From Apoderus coryli (lineage: Eukaryota; Arthropoda; Insecta; Coleoptera; Attelabidae): DNA of 64,000 bases. Positions within the stretch are counted from its first letter, which is position 1, and each line of letters begins with the position of its first letter. The notes beneath the pieces are model-generated. The model was not told the DNA's origin, did not search any database, and worked only from the letters and a program-made list of their open reading frames with translations. Shown piece by piece: positions 1 to 13,241 of this stretch. The stretch lies in the NCBI GenBank assembly GCA_911728435.2, contig OU452199.1:13898860-13962859 (forward strand). Reading direction: 5' to 3'. The translations under genes and the position numbers were made by a program.

Positions 1-1261
1 CATAGGAATAAACCAAACCTAAACGAATCCTACACAAGTCTTCGGTAAATAGCGTAGCATAAATTTGATCTAGAGATAAATTTTAAGATTTGTATAGTTT
101 TCCTTTTACTATTTATATACGGTGTCGTGACTTAAACCCGGGAACGGATAGGGGATTTCAAAATTACCATAGTTTGTCATATACAATAAATTCCTAAAGT
201 GCCTTCTTACATAGCCTCAAAGCTTTACTCAGCAACTTACATTTTGGACTTTTGAACTGGCCTGTATAGCATAATGAAATTTTCATGTTTACTGTTACAT
301 AGCCATAAAGACTCATAAAACCATAAGTAGATCGATGTTGTACATTATGTCAGCACTTGTCAGCACACTCGTTTGAACAAAATATTGAGTCGATTCAAAA
401 ATGTAAATTGCTGAGGAGGTGGTACACCTTTGATGAATTGGTTGAAACGTTGAAGCGCGATAGTGGAAGAAGCACAAAGGCACACAGACAGACAAACTTC
501 TATCTGGAAATGGTCTTAAACGTCTCAGAGGGCTTCAAAGTGTTTATGTCCGTCTTTATCTGATTTTTTTTTAACGCGTTCACAATTCCTTGGATGGGGA
601 AAGTAAAATATAATCATATCACAAACGGTTTTCAACAACCTGGTTTTACATAAACTGTTTATGTTTACATACTACGTATTTTGTTGAGCATTAAAATTGC
701 CACCACATATGTGGCTTATTAAACTACACAAATATCGAGATGCTTTCGTGCAGTAAACTTTTTAGACATCATTTGCCATTTATTCCGATTTCAAACATGT
801 AACGATCAGAACGTAAAGCCAAGTTTGAGCACCACTCGTATTTATCTCTGGTAAATTAAACCTAACATGTCTGGCATTAAGCCTGGCTAATATCGCCTGC
901 ACATAAAATGCCATAAGCACGCTGGTAAAGTTAGTCGTTTGTTGTAAATGTGCAGGGACGTATCTAAAATAAAACAATTATTGCTTAATAATAATAATAA
1001 TTTAAATTGTTTTATAATTTAAGTGTCAGTTCATATATAGGTGAGGTTCGATCTCATAAATATCTAATTGTCTTGGTTTATAGCTAAATAGTATAGTTCC
1101 TCCTCCTACTTTTTAGCTCATTTCAAACATATCTTTTGTTTACAAATGTTAAGTTAAATAATTATTCGTATCCAAGATAGGGTTAGGACAGGCATCTTGA
1201 AAACCGTAAGAGATATATAAAGAGATTTACATTTAAAAGTGTATACGACAAGTTGTGGCCA
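1..1261. other. AT-rich sequence without a recognised gene
   Basis: Only short, low-complexity open frames are present on either strand, none with a recognisable domain. A short AAT trinucleotide run lies near 988-1002. I see no RNA gene or transposon terminus here. Confidence 0.6.
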
Positions 1262-2353
1262 GGTTATGTTTTTATTCGAACACATCATATATTATTAGAT
1301 CTTCTGTGATAAAGTGATCGCCCTAGTCATGACAATAACATTTACCATTTCTATTTACAACTTAAAACCAACAGCAGCACAGAAAGTTTTTAAAAAATTA
1401 TTTCTACCTCAATTTCTTTTCTATAGGTGCTTAATAATATAATATGTTGTACTTATTAAGTTTTTGATTTCTTGCCCTAATAATTTTATAATACTGATGT
1501 TGGTTGTTAGATTATAAGGACTTTAAAGAGTTTCTAGGCTTATATTTCTTCAAAAAGTCAGGTCACCGAATGCCCTCTCTGCTATGGCACTCTTGGCGAG
1601 CCGTACTGCCAGTAGCCGGAACAGTGCGACAATTGAATGGACGACTTTGACCTCGTTATACGTCGCACCAGACGGCCTCCATCTCATGCCCTTGAGCGTC
1701 GTTCAGCGCGCCCACCATCTTACTCACGCATTCTGTGTGGAGCCGTGTGATTGCTAATGTGCAGCAGCATTACCACGGTAAATAATGTCACGTCACGTAT
1801 TCCAAAGAAGGAGAAGTCCTATTTGTGGCTCTAGGGTAGGTCTGTTTAGCACAACAGAAATCCCTGCGTTATAATTCATACTCGTTAGCGCGTTAATGCT
1901 GATGATGATGATTCCTTCAAGAGACGTTTCACCATATATCTATACAGTGGCCACTATACTATAGTTGTCATTGTGGTTCTCGACAACCAGCTTGAGCTTC
2001 TTTTTGTTGTTATTTTGTGTCTTTGAGTAATTGGACACTATTTTCTTGTTTGTATCATGTGATAATGATTGTTGTCACAATATGAGAACAATTTTATAGT
2101 TCTTTTACCCTAACAACTAACATTAGAATTATAAAATTAGCAGGATGAGAAAGCATAAACTTAATACGTCATAAATTATTAAGCAACTATGATAAAATGA
2201 GCGTCGTACAGATGAAATTGACGTTGACATTATTTATTAAACACTTCACGTGCTCCTGTTGGTTTTTAGTTATTAATAGAAATCATCATCTCTAGCACGA
2301 TCACTGTATCACAAAAGATCTAATAATATACGATGTGGAAAAAATAAAACCAT
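1262..2353. mobile_element. About 1.1-kb element with long imperfect terminal inverted repeats
   Basis: The stretch 1262-1386 is the reverse complement of 2242-2353 with scattered mismatches. The clearest matching block is 1281-1321 against 2299-2339, built around TATATTATTAGATCTT. The match continues inward through a second block around AAAACCAACAG. The arms enclose a markedly GC-richer core (about 1560-1800), which suggests a non-autonomous DNA element that captured, or was invaded by, other sequence. No target-site duplication could be fixed because the outermost bases are degenerate. The superfamily is unknown. Confidence 0.6.
1560..1800 (-). pseudogene. GC-rich island, possible decayed C-terminus of a non-LTR reverse transcriptase
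   Basis: This segment is far richer in G and C than its surroundings. Read on the minus strand, it contains pieces reminiscent of the C-terminal tail of insect endonuclease/reverse-transcriptase proteins (GGR..RR, then VPAT and W/Q, then LAKSA). These pieces lie in different frames and need frameshifts to join. That makes it at best an old remnant, and the match is weak. It lies inside the inverted repeats at 1262-2353. It could instead be part of that element's own internal sequence. Confidence 0.25.
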
Positions 2354-3004
2354 TCTGTATTGTTTTTGACGGATATTTTAGGAACCAGTCGCAATATTAT
2401 GTTCGAATGTTCGAAATATTAGATTCGGAAGAGACATTCAACCGCATAACTTTCTGCCTATTTTTTAACGATTTTCTATTCTAAGGGATTTTGAGATCCC
2501 TATACTGGTTCTCCTTATCTGAGAAACAAATATAAATAGTTTAAAATGTGTATAAAAGCACATAGCTCCGTGTTTTGTCGGGTTCTTAAAACAAATTATA
2601 CTCTATACGATTCATTTCATATATACGTATAATAAGGTAAATCAACGGATTATGCTTAGCGGTTAATTAGTAGTAGTAATAGCAAAAATAAAGTAAAAAC
2701 CATTCTTAACACCTAAATTGCTCTAATATTATATACTCTAGTATTATGCTTGAGCTTTCAACAATGTTTACCGTACCTAATTTTTATTTTTAGAATTATT
2801 TAAATCTTCTAAATTGTGTTGCTAATATTTGATTACATTAAATAAAATTTACAATGTTGTTCGTTTGATTTTGGTGTCATACACTTTATTCCCTTATATT
2901 TCCCCTAACAATTACAATAAGTCGTACGCCCACAAAATACCGTTAGAAAAATCACTATTAATATAAAATGTTACATTCGCTTCTAGTAATTTATATCACT
3001 GATC
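2354..3004. other. AT-rich sequence without a recognised gene
   Basis: No coding signal, repeat terminus or RNA structure was recognised in this stretch. Confidence 0.55.
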
Positions 3005-3037
3005 CTGATGATGAAACCTGGTGTTTCCAAACATGCC
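3005..3037 (+). ncRNA. Decayed hammerhead ribozyme, family 2
   Basis: CTGATGA occurs at 3005-3011, followed by T and a five-pair stem II (GAAAC/GTTTC). The catalytic GAAA has become CAAA (3028-3031) and the sequence continues ACATG. The layout CUGAUGA-U-stem II-GAAACAUG matches the copies at 3160-3199 and 50928-50968. Downstream, near 3070-3090, lies ACGACTTTTATTGAAAT, related to the terminal sequence following the other family 2 motifs. The core change should abolish self-cleavage. Confidence 0.5.
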
Positions 3038-3159
3038 ATGATTTCTATTAAATTTGCTTCCCGGGCTTACGACTTTTATTGAAATTTAGATTAATAAAAT
3101 GACGTCAGCTACACAAAATAAACATACGTATATTAATTAATTCAGGGCATTGTGCCAGC

Positions 3160-3199
3160 GTCAGACATGTTTCGAGAACACACTCTCATCATCAGTGAC
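3160..3199 (-). ncRNA. Hammerhead ribozyme, type I, family 2
   Basis: Read on the minus strand: stem I GTCA (3199-3196), core CTGATGA (3195-3189), one unpaired T, stem II GAGA/TCTC around a six-base loop, GAAA (3173-3170), C-AT-G minimal stem III, cleavage triplet GTC (3166-3164), and TGAC (3163-3160) closing stem I. All core positions are present. Cleavage is predicted after the C of GTC. Stem III is only two pairs with a two-base loop but is palindromic (ACATGT), so a dimer could be the more active form. It lies at the inner edge of an inverted-repeat arm. Confidence 0.7.
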
Positions 3200-3682
3200 T
3201 TATACAAGTTTTATCCTTACAACATAGTAGGTATAAATATATATACGTTTTAAAATAGGATAAAATGAATGCATTATGATTACAACAGTTTTAATTATAA
3301 AGAGGTCTTACCATTTTGTGAAAAAGATAGTTTTATAAATTTTCTTCTACTACTAAATGAAATTAAAATAAAAACTCAAGTGAAAATTAAGGTGTTGGCG
3401 ATGAAGCCTAATCAGAACATTTTCTTTTCGTATATATCATATTAATGAATAAAATACTTTTAAAGATTAAATGCGTATGTTACACCAGACAAGCGCGTAG
3501 TTAATCAAAATTTGAGGTTAAAGATAGTTCAGCAGCATAATTGAAGTTAAGTACATAAAAGTAGATAAAATCTTCTAAAAGTAAATTGGAGGTATAGCCG
3601 AAGGTAGATCCCAAATTCTAGATGGGTACTCACCATATCAATAAATGATGGTAAGAGGAAAATTGTTTTAATATTGTATTTT

Positions 3683-3718
3683 GTGAAGATGAAAGAGAAA
3701 AGATTTATGTCTGACGCT
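3683..3718 (+). other. Hammerhead remnant at the right arm of the foldback
   Basis: The plus-strand sequence GAAGATGA...AGAGAAAAG...TATGTCTGACG aligns with the left-arm ribozyme. The GAAA box and the stem II pairing are destroyed. GTCTGACG, which contains the cleavage site and the 3' strand of stem I, is intact. Confidence 0.4.
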
Positions 3719-3795
3719 GGCAGAATGCCCTGAATTATATAATATATTCAAGTTCATTTTATGAAGCTGACGTCGTTTTACTAATTTAAATAATC

Positions 3796-6700
3796 ATCGC
3801 TCCTCTCCGAGATGGATTATTTCATTTATTTAAATACTTACAATAATTAAAAACAATACATATAATACATATACCGTAAAATTACATTATTTAAATTAAC
3901 ATGTTACTCTGAAAATTTACATAACCATTGTGTTATACGAACTTCCACATTAGGCCAAATGCAAAGGCAAGCAATTGAGTAACGAATGTCTTAAAAAATA
4001 CACCCAATACGTCTGAAATAAAAGCTCCACATCCAGCCTATACTTAAATTGAAACTATAAGTTTAGACAGCGACACATGAGAGATCGCAAATTTGCACGA
4101 TTGTGCGCAAACACGTATTTGCAGTTAGCTAATTGTTGCAGTCTTATATACATATCCTAATTCATTCATTCATTCATTCTATGCTTATATAACAGTATAG
4201 TTTCGATATCTTTATCTACAGAACGTATAAGAGCTCTTCAATCTAGGTGATTTTGTTGTTTGTTAAAAAAAAATAGATATTAACAGTTATTTTTTTAGTC
4301 CTATATATAGAATCATCTAATAAAGGTTAAGTTTATATGCTCAAAACGAATTTTTGGCAACAATTAAAAAATTAGTGCATAATTGGCCATCTCTCATACC
4401 TTCGGGACTGATCAAACCGCCTTAATGTTTCAAAATGGAATTAGGTTATCAAGTAGTGTACTATAGAGAATATGAATAATAATATGTAACTATACTAACT
4501 TACTAGATTATAGCCTTTCAAATTACGTGCCGCTACTGATGAAGTTTTCTAGGTATATTTTCCATTTTGTTACTAGTCACTGCAATCTATATGGCGGTTG
4601 CTTTTTTCTAAGAATCGATTCTCAATATCATTTGAATCCGTTGCTGTTCGAATATAATCGAAGCGAAAATGAACGGTAGCTACGCCCGTATACAGCATTT
4701 CAAATTATTTTATCGGTCGTTAAAATCTCCACGAGGTATTATGCCATCATGGTGTAGAAACGAGGAGTGTTCGCGCCCCTATTTCAGATAATAAACCATT
4801 TTAGAGCCGTTTTATATAAACCGTTGAGCACAACATGTGAGGTAATACTTAAATCCACTTAAATTTCCAAATGGCGAGCAAAATGTCGTCTTCAGCAGCT
4901 AATAGAGCTAATGGAGTTTCTGGCTTTATTTGAGTTTTGCAGGAGTTAGCGTAGACAACAAAACATGCCTAATATTAAGCGACAGCCTAGATTTTAGCAA
5001 ACTTTTATTTTTCGTCAATACGTCGATAATTTTTAAGTACAAATACATTTTAAAATGTGGAAATATCGCATTATTCCAGCACATCCTTATGATGAACAAT
5101 TAAATATTTACTTTTTATAACTTGAAATATGCTTGATGGGCCAAAAACTTTTAGTCTATAAATAAATTTTAAAATTTTTCCAAAAAAGAACGACGAAAAC
5201 AATTTCCTTAAACTGCTAAAACTCTGACTAATTTTACATCCTAATTGTTTTAATTTTTGGAAAGAAACATGCCTGAATAATGCTCAGGTGTCGTCAAACT
5301 GAAATTCGTTATATTTTCCTCAAACGAAGTCATCGTTAAAATATTATATATAATCTCCAATCATTAAATTTAACTTAATTTATACAGTACCAAACGATGT
5401 TTCGCTGTTTTATTTTTGCATAAACCGCACGGTTCTCGTGTTTTTCGTTCGACGCATAGCGTATCTATGCCATTTGAGGCGGTTCTGTTATGGTACATAT
5501 AAAAATGATGCCTACCGCAATATTATATACTGAACATGATGTTGAGGGCAAAACATATTTGTAAGAAATTGGGATATATAAAATTCAAATTTGATGGAAG
5601 AGACTAGGTTTTCATTTCCTCATTAAAAATATAATATTTGAGTACTTATTTTAAAATTATAAACTTTTAAGTAGCTGAAACTATATTCTGTGTTGAAAAA
5701 TTATTACGAATTATGATATACCAGCAAACTATTTCAAAAGCATAGAACTTAAAGAGTTTTTCAGTCTAGACAACTTAGCATAAAATAGGTACCAATTCGA
5801 AAAATGCATGCTGGAAAACACTAACTCAGATATTCGAAAAACCAAATTACAGACTTAATATACCCACTAGTCATTTGCATTAATATCCAAAAATACATTG
5901 AGTTTTAGGTGAAAGTTGGACGAATAGCATATACTTATATCTTATTTGCATAATGTAAGTAAAATGCATAAGAAACGGTGGAGTTGGTTGAATAAGATTT
6001 GTAGAAGGAAATGTATAAAAATAGTTGTTATTATTTCTGACAGCAGTTTCGTATTCGGAATTAAAATTGGGTGGGTAAACAATATTATGTCTACATGCAC
6101 AGGAAGACCTTTTTGAATGAATTTTGAGCAATAAGTATTTATCTTTGTTATTCGGTATTTTTAACCAGGCTTTACGTCAATGCTTCTATAATCAAAAAAT
6201 ACTATGTGAATCTGATATAGAATATACAGGGTGACTCACGTTGAGTGTTCCATACATTTATTGTAGTTTCGGATTCTATACAAGATTCTAAGTAAATTTT
6301 GTTAACCTATATACTCATTCCTAGGTATGAGTAACATTAAAAAAAAATCTATTCAACGAACGGTAATGTAGGTAATAACTCACGCAGATGGAGTTCGCCA
6401 CGCCTGAGGGTCGTACTGTAAATCAGAGTTATTCTCATTACAGCAAGTTGAATACTATACTTTATCTACAAAAATAACAATAAAACTCATTCATTTTGTA
6501 TATTTTAAAAATTCTGTCAACTTTTAGCATGCCACTTTGATATTAATAATACAATTTTTACAATATTGCCATGCAAAAAACGGCATTTCGGAAATAAAAA
6601 TTTAAGAGTTTCATTAGTTTGCCATTGATTTTCTGCAGACTTTGACAATATCACTGTACAATGTTAAGTTTTAAGAAAATTCTTGGCTCTTCAATTGTTT

Positions 6701-7865
6701 CGGAAATATATAGGGTAAAAATATCGATTTTAAACGTTGACTAAATGGCAGACGGTTAAAGAAAAATACTCACGTTTTTCAAGCGAACTATTTAGGTAAA
6801 CTGTTTAATATCGCTAAGGACATAAGACATGTCAATATTAAGTTCTGATATTAGAAATATAGACGATGGGCGTTGATCAAACGATTCATCACATACGAAG
6901 AAATATATTTCCTTTATATAAATTTACGAGTATTACTACGATACTCGTATATAACATCGAAGAAATTACGGTTTTTTAATTTTTTACTTTACCTGTGGAA
7001 ATGTAAAACTTTTTTGTTTCCCTTCAGTTTTATTCAACAGTAATTAAAATCGTTTTAGTTAGACTAAAACTTTTATTACAATATACTATGTCAACAAGAA
7101 GAAAATTACTGCTAACTGAGAGAAAATTATCTATAAACATTCCAACCTCTTATCCTTATAAATTAATTGCACAAAACGTCTATTACCCGTTTGTTTCTAG
7201 CGACGAGAATAAGAGTTTACTTTCAAGTTTTATTCCGAGAAATTTACGAAACGTTTAATTTGAAACTTCGCCCTCTCCATTCTAATTAAATATTGTTCAA
7301 ACGTACTTTCATTTTCTTAATAATTATTAGCGCGTATACAAATGCAAATTAATTTCCTACATTTCCTATTCGAGCCTTTCGTCCTTAGTTTAAATTACAT
7401 TTCTTAACTAACGCGACCCCATGGGTATGATATAACAGAAACACAAGTACTTGTAATGCGATTACTCAACACGTTTAATGTCTTCAAGTAAATACTTTGG
7501 CGGAGAACTTCTATACACTACTTATAGTCCACATTACAAACAGAATGCATCTATAATGTGTACTCTCTTTCAGAAGGTAACTTAAAAAATACACACAAAT
7601 TTATTTCAGACTAGTTATACTTTATATTATTCGTGCCCTTTTTAGGTATTAAAACTATTTGTAAGAAGTTCACGACTCAGAACTTAGGTTTGGGAATCAA
7701 AAAATTAAGTAAGTAGTTGTAGTTGAAATATTTGCAACAATAGGTATTAATTTGTCAGATAAAGTAATTTTATATAATTTTGCATCAATATGTAAACTAT
7801 ATAATATTATAGATACCCTGGTCAAAAATTTCACAAAATTTAAACAAATTTTAGAAACTTGAATT
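3796..7865. other. AT-rich sequence without a recognised gene
   Basis: No coding region was recognised. There is a five-copy ATTC microsatellite at 4160-4179. Near 6226, TATACAGGGTGACTC resembles the ACAGGGTG-type end of many insect mariner-like and miniature elements, but no partner end was found. Confidence 0.5.
4160..4179. repeat. (ATTC)5 microsatellite
   Basis: Five perfect tandem copies of a four-base unit. Confidence 0.9.
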
Positions 7866-7981
7866 TGAAGAAGTTGAATAGTTTTGCACATTTTATCCTG
7901 CTGCAGTTTTGCAAGTTGCACCTATAGAGCGACAAAATGGCAGTAGGATATAAAATGTGTAAAACTATGCAACTCCTTCTT
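7866..7981. repeat. Short foldback (hairpin) repeat
   Basis: Bases 7866-7903 pair with 7937-7981. Both arms contain AGTTTTRCACATTTTAT and the GAAGRAGTTG end, with a few mismatches and small indels. The loop is about 35 bases. It has the size and shape of a miniature foldback element. An 74-codon minus-strand frame across it is a by-product and not a gene. Confidence 0.6.
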
Positions 7982-10900
7982 GAGTTATCAAAACTAGTTT
8001 TGTAATAATTATGTTAAATATAGCTTAATTAAGTTCTAGCAATTGCTAGAGTACTTTTAAGTTGAGAGTCTTTTGTATTTTGTACTTTGTCACCGGCTTA
8101 AATAGTATATTGTGCAACGAACATGAAATGACATATTTATATTTCCTACGAGCTACGAGTATGATCGTATAATCGATCATAAATATGTGAGTTCCACACT
8201 ATACTTTTTCTACGACTGTTTTAATGCTTTTGAATACACTAAACATCATAATTTTTAGAAAATATATTGAGGATAATTATTTTTCGAAACTTACCTATAC
8301 TCGCCCTGTTGGCGTAAGCCTAAATACGATCAGTTCAAAGTATTAAATTGACTGGGTGGTGTTAAACGATATTCACTATCACAATCACTGTTTTTGATTA
8401 TATAAATAGCTTTGGAACCTTCGAAATTAGAGAAATAATTTAATAATAATAATAAACTCTCAATTTGGTTTAAGTGTATTGTCGGCATTGCTATGATTTT
8501 TCATAACTGAAGCTAGTTTTGTCATCACCAGGAAATTTACCCGTGCATTTTTAAATATTTTAAATGAAATACAGCATTACAATGTACTACATTTTCAAAT
8601 TATGATTGAACATATAGTAAAGGCATTTAAAGACAGTCGTAGGAAAAAATATTACTAGATTCCTATCGTTGACTTTTTAATCCTTAATATTAGCCAATAT
8701 CTAACAAAAAAAAAATTATTTTAAGTATTAATATATCTAAACCATGGTTAGGAATTTAGTCAGCAACGCAAAGCATGAGCTTGTGTATATTTTTTATTTT
8801 ACCTTTTGTTGAAACATAATTTTGACATTTGACTTTTAAAATATATATCAACCAGCTGCAAACTAACGCTAAATTTTTAATAAAAGGAAAACATCTGTTG
8901 TTAAATTTTATCGTTCAAAGACCTAGAAAATTAAAGTCTAACGAAGTTAAATCGCAACGATTGGACAGGTTAATCTTGATCAAATAATTTCGCAAACTTT
9001 ATGTGACAAACCTTGTAAAAAAATGTGTCGTCTATATACATATTATGTTCCAGAAACTTATAATTATAATTTATTTTTTTGTTATTCTTGAACCGCTATT
9101 CTATAATTATAATGTCACATTGTCGAGTGCCAGCAGCTGTTGTTACCCAACAGATGCAGATCTGTAAATCAAATTCCGAAGTAAGACTTTTTGATGCATT
9201 ATTTTCTAAACAACATATGTGGATTTTTTGAAGTCTATTATGCGACAGATTTAATGATCAATAAAACTCCATAATGCAATCTCTTCGTCGTATTTGGCCA
9301 ATTGAAACATGGAGATATGAACCTTTTTAACTCAACCCAACCCAACCCCCCAGTTTTCTTTAACTATATAATGATACTAAGTTATATGACCATATTTTGA
9401 ACACAAAGTATTTCAATTTTTTATATTATTTATGTTATACAGTGTGAAGAACTTTTGTTGAATAGATTTATTTCATTTATCTTGTATTTGCTGCGTGCAA
9501 TGATAATTAACAATGCATTGTGGCAGCATGTAGTTTGTCTATCTTTTTGATTAATTACCTTTCCATATTACATACTTTCAAAGACTCAATAATATACAGT
9601 TTACTAGCATTTAAGCCTTTGAGAGTCATATATTTCTTGAATATGAAAACACAATTGAGTTTTATTCTATTTTCGTGGCTATCAGTAATGATTAGAAAAT
9701 TCATATTTATGCAATTATTGCAAATTATATTCTACTATATGTAGTACAAAACAATATAAGTATTTTATTATTATAAATAATACCAACTACTGTTGTTGCT
9801 AAAAAAAAAACTTGCCCCAAATTAGGTATTTATTTGTTCCTTAACTATCTCACATTGTAAAATCTAAAACCACTTTTGTTAGTCTTAATAGAATAAAATG
9901 TTAACAAAAACTTTTTTCCGCAAACTATGAACAGTAAATACGTGCATTAAAGTTCACGAGTTTATCACATCTAAATAAATTATTCAAGCTGAGTAACCAA
10001 ACAGATGTTTTCACTGTCACTGTAAGTAGCTGCCGGTGTCTAAGAATTTAACTTCAGGCATTTCCTTATACGCCGTAGAAGATGTCACGTAAACGGTATA
10101 TACAGAAGCGCAGATAACAAATGTTGCAAGCATTTAGTTGCCAAGAATATACGTTCTTTTATTTTGTAATTTGAATAAAACAGGATTATCTGAATATTGA
10201 TTTAAATCACCAAATATAACAATGGTTAAAGATTTGTAATGTTTTTTACGTTTTTACTGTTGAACAATTAAGAGTAAATCACGCGGTTAATTGTCAATAC
10301 CTCATGAACTTGTGTGCATTTTTTCCTTTATTGGTTGCTTTGTGTTCTGTAAAAATGTGTGCGCCTCTTATTTTATCTGGCTTAAGTATCATTTAATATT
10401 TTCTTGAATATTTTTATTTTTTAAATGTATTCACACAGTAGTATTATAATATTATGTTTGTGTAATAAATTATATGGGTACGGCAACAATTTTATAGGTT
10501 TACAAAGAAACCAAAATCATACAGCTAGTGAAGTACCAATGTAACTGAAATCAAAACACAAGTACGTTACGCATTCCGATAATTAATATTAAAATACTAC
10601 TCTATACCAAATATAAATTAACCAATTAAATACCTAAAGGAAGATTAGAAAATAGCAAATGCTCATGATGTCGCAGTGATTTTGATTATAAAAAGAATAT
10701 TATTAAGCATTAACTAGTTTTTAACAGATTTCTTCAAGGTGTACTATCCCAAAAATATCTATTTTACGGGCTCATATACGTCCGGAAAATGCTTTTCGGC
10801 TTAGTCTCTGAAAGGCGCCACAGCACGATTTTAAATAATTAAGTAGATAATAATTTTAAATATTGTTTGACAAGTTTTCAATCACAGAATTAATAAATAA

Positions 10901-13207
10901 ACCAAACAAATTTGTTGTTGTGATACCTACAAGATTCCAGACTTTCTCTTTCAAAGATACTTTCATTTAAATAACTGTTGTCATGTTTTCCAATATTTCT
11001 CTAGTAATTGACTAAGTATTCTGAAAAATTTTTGAGAGCAACAAATTTTTGTTTGGTACACATAAGGTATATTGGGTTTTGTAGGACTATTCCGGGCACA
11101 GAGAAGACCTCGTATGGAAACTGCAATATTTTTCCTAATAAATCCTATTATAGGTACTAGGTACAAAAGTAGTTTGTTTCTTTTGCAATGGTCTGTTGAA
11201 ACCACAGCTTCGGATATTTTCAAAAGTTACTTCATTACAGCTTTCTATTATTCACGAAAAATAATTTGAGTTGATGTCGCGGTTGGCTTGGCAATAACGT
11301 TATTAGGTAATTGTGGACTATTGAAGAAACACCACTCGTTTATCGAAATACTATGAACTAGCCGTTCAAAGTATAAAAATGATTGATAACTCGGCTACTG
11401 AACTTAAATATGACTGGTGTTGTTGTAATGCTATATGATGCAACCAGATTTGATCCAAGTCCAAATAGCCTAATAGAACCAACAAAAAACTATTACATTC
11501 AATCATGATACCACTGCAAAACTACGGCAAAGCGCGACTTCACAGAACACGTTGGCCTCTCTACCAATAGATACGGATTTTTAAAACTCAAAATGCAGCA
11601 GCTCGGATGTTAGCCTAACCTCAAAGTTAAAAATATGCTTCCTCTCAGAAATTATGGCAAAAATTTTTAAAGCGATAACAAACCAAACGGTCATTTATTG
11701 TCTTCAATTTCAAAAATTCTTCTCAATTTTTTTACAGTTCATGCAGCAAAGAACCTGCCCTTTAAAAATTATTATATTATTACATATTAATTTATTATTT
11801 CGTGGTGGTTCTAAACATATCTGTCCAATAATAGCAGTGCTTTCTCTAGAACTTATAGTTTTTAGTTGTTTACTGGGTGAAATTGTTGTTTCTGATAATT
11901 ATTGTATATCTTTTTTGCAGGTTAGAATACACTAAAACAAACGATCCATAGCAGCATAAACCAGCTCATACTTGAATCGTAAGTTCTATTATAAATTTAT
12001 TTAAGGTAAATATTTTTTACGATAAAACGCAAAGGAATATTATTAAGCTAGGGGGTTAGAAAGGAAAATAAAAATTCAATATTTTAATATTACTCACTCA
12101 GGAAGGAGCGTATTTTTCAATGCTGAAAAATTTCTTTCAATGTAGGTATTTTTTATTGTTATTACAATCGATGAGCAAAAGCTATGACGAGTAGTAAGTA
12201 TTGAAAAACCCGTATCCCAATCAACCAAAATACTTTTTTTTTAAATTTCGACGCGCGTTTTGCTAACAAGGCATCCTTAAGATAGAATTAAAACTGTTAT
12301 TGTTACTATTCACTTTAAATAACAATTGCTTTCGGTATCATTCTGAGATAGCAAACCGTGTCTGGCTAAAGACTATGACACCCGTACAGAATGGATTTTT
12401 CTCAATGTGCAAAATTCTCGATTAACATACGACGCATCTTCTGTTATAATTTGAACAGTCGTTCTTTGTTTGATAAGGAATTTCTTCCCCCTTTGAAAAT
12501 ACCCCATAACTGACTTTTTCTGCGTAAAAGTTTTTTTTTTCTAAATAATGTTGTTGCTGCCTATTTTCAACATGCTATTCCTCATATTTATTTTATATTA
12601 TTTTTTTTTTCATAAGAACGTTAGCTTTATGAAAAAAGTCATATAAGGTGGTTTTTTCCAAATATTTGTAACTAACCTAATCTCATCTAAAAGTCACATA
12701 CTATGCAGTAGTACTGTCATACACTCTGTTGATTTTAGTTCAAATAATTTTTTCGACAATTTTGGAAATGATATATCTCTAATGGTCACGTTTTGACCTA
12801 AAATTTTGAGAAGATACTAACCCTATTATACTACCTGTATGGAAAAGGAATCACTATTATTAGTATTTAAAGTTTCTGGCAATTGAATTGTTTGAACACA
12901 GGGGATTTAAGAAACACAATCACAAGATATGTATACCCCTTTTTGTTGCTAAAAATAAAATCGTACCGCGTTTCGATGTATGAGCATATATCGCACACAT
13001 ACAAATTGGACTAAAATTATGTTTTCTAACTTTTATATAAGGTTTCATTGACCATTTATTTTTACCGAATCCACGTTCATCGTTTATAATCTACAATAAA
13101 ATTGAATATTTTCTGCAAAGTTTTATTGTGCTACCACAACATTACATAAAGGAACGTTTGGTCACTTAGTTGAAAAATGACGATTTACATTGTTCAATTT
13201 TTATTAT

Positions 13208-13241
13208 ACTCATTATAATAATTTTTATGATCATTGTAAAT
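13208..13241 (+). repeat. Direct repeat, copy 1 (partner 14195-14229)
   Basis: A 34-base AT-rich segment around TAATTTTTATGATCATTG recurs 987 bases downstream with one substitution. Such a long match is unlikely by chance even in AT-rich DNA. It may mark the ends of an inserted segment or a fragment of a dispersed repeat. Confidence 0.5.

Larger units (their letters stand above)
3085..3795. mobile_element. Foldback element with outward-facing hammerhead-containing arms
   Basis: Bases 3085-3163 are the reverse complement of about 3708-3790. The arms share GTCTGACGCTGGCA, ATGCCCTGAATTA and AGCTGACGTC, then a TTTTA-rich tail. On the inner side of the left arm is a complete hammerhead on the minus strand (3160-3199). 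On the inner side of the right arm is a degraded plus-strand counterpart (3683-3718). The roughly 490 bases between them carry no open frame. Penelope-like elements are known to carry hammerheads in their terminal repeats and often have one repeat inverted. This could be a non-autonomous or truncated relative. Confidence 0.6.

Noticed and set aside
1041..1052. GAGGTTCGATCTC resembling a tRNA/SINE B box
   Set aside because: There is no matching A box upstream and no cloverleaf can be drawn around it.
1897..1911. CTGATGATGATG as a hammerhead core
   Set aside because: No stem II or GAAA box follows; it is a short ATG trinucleotide run.
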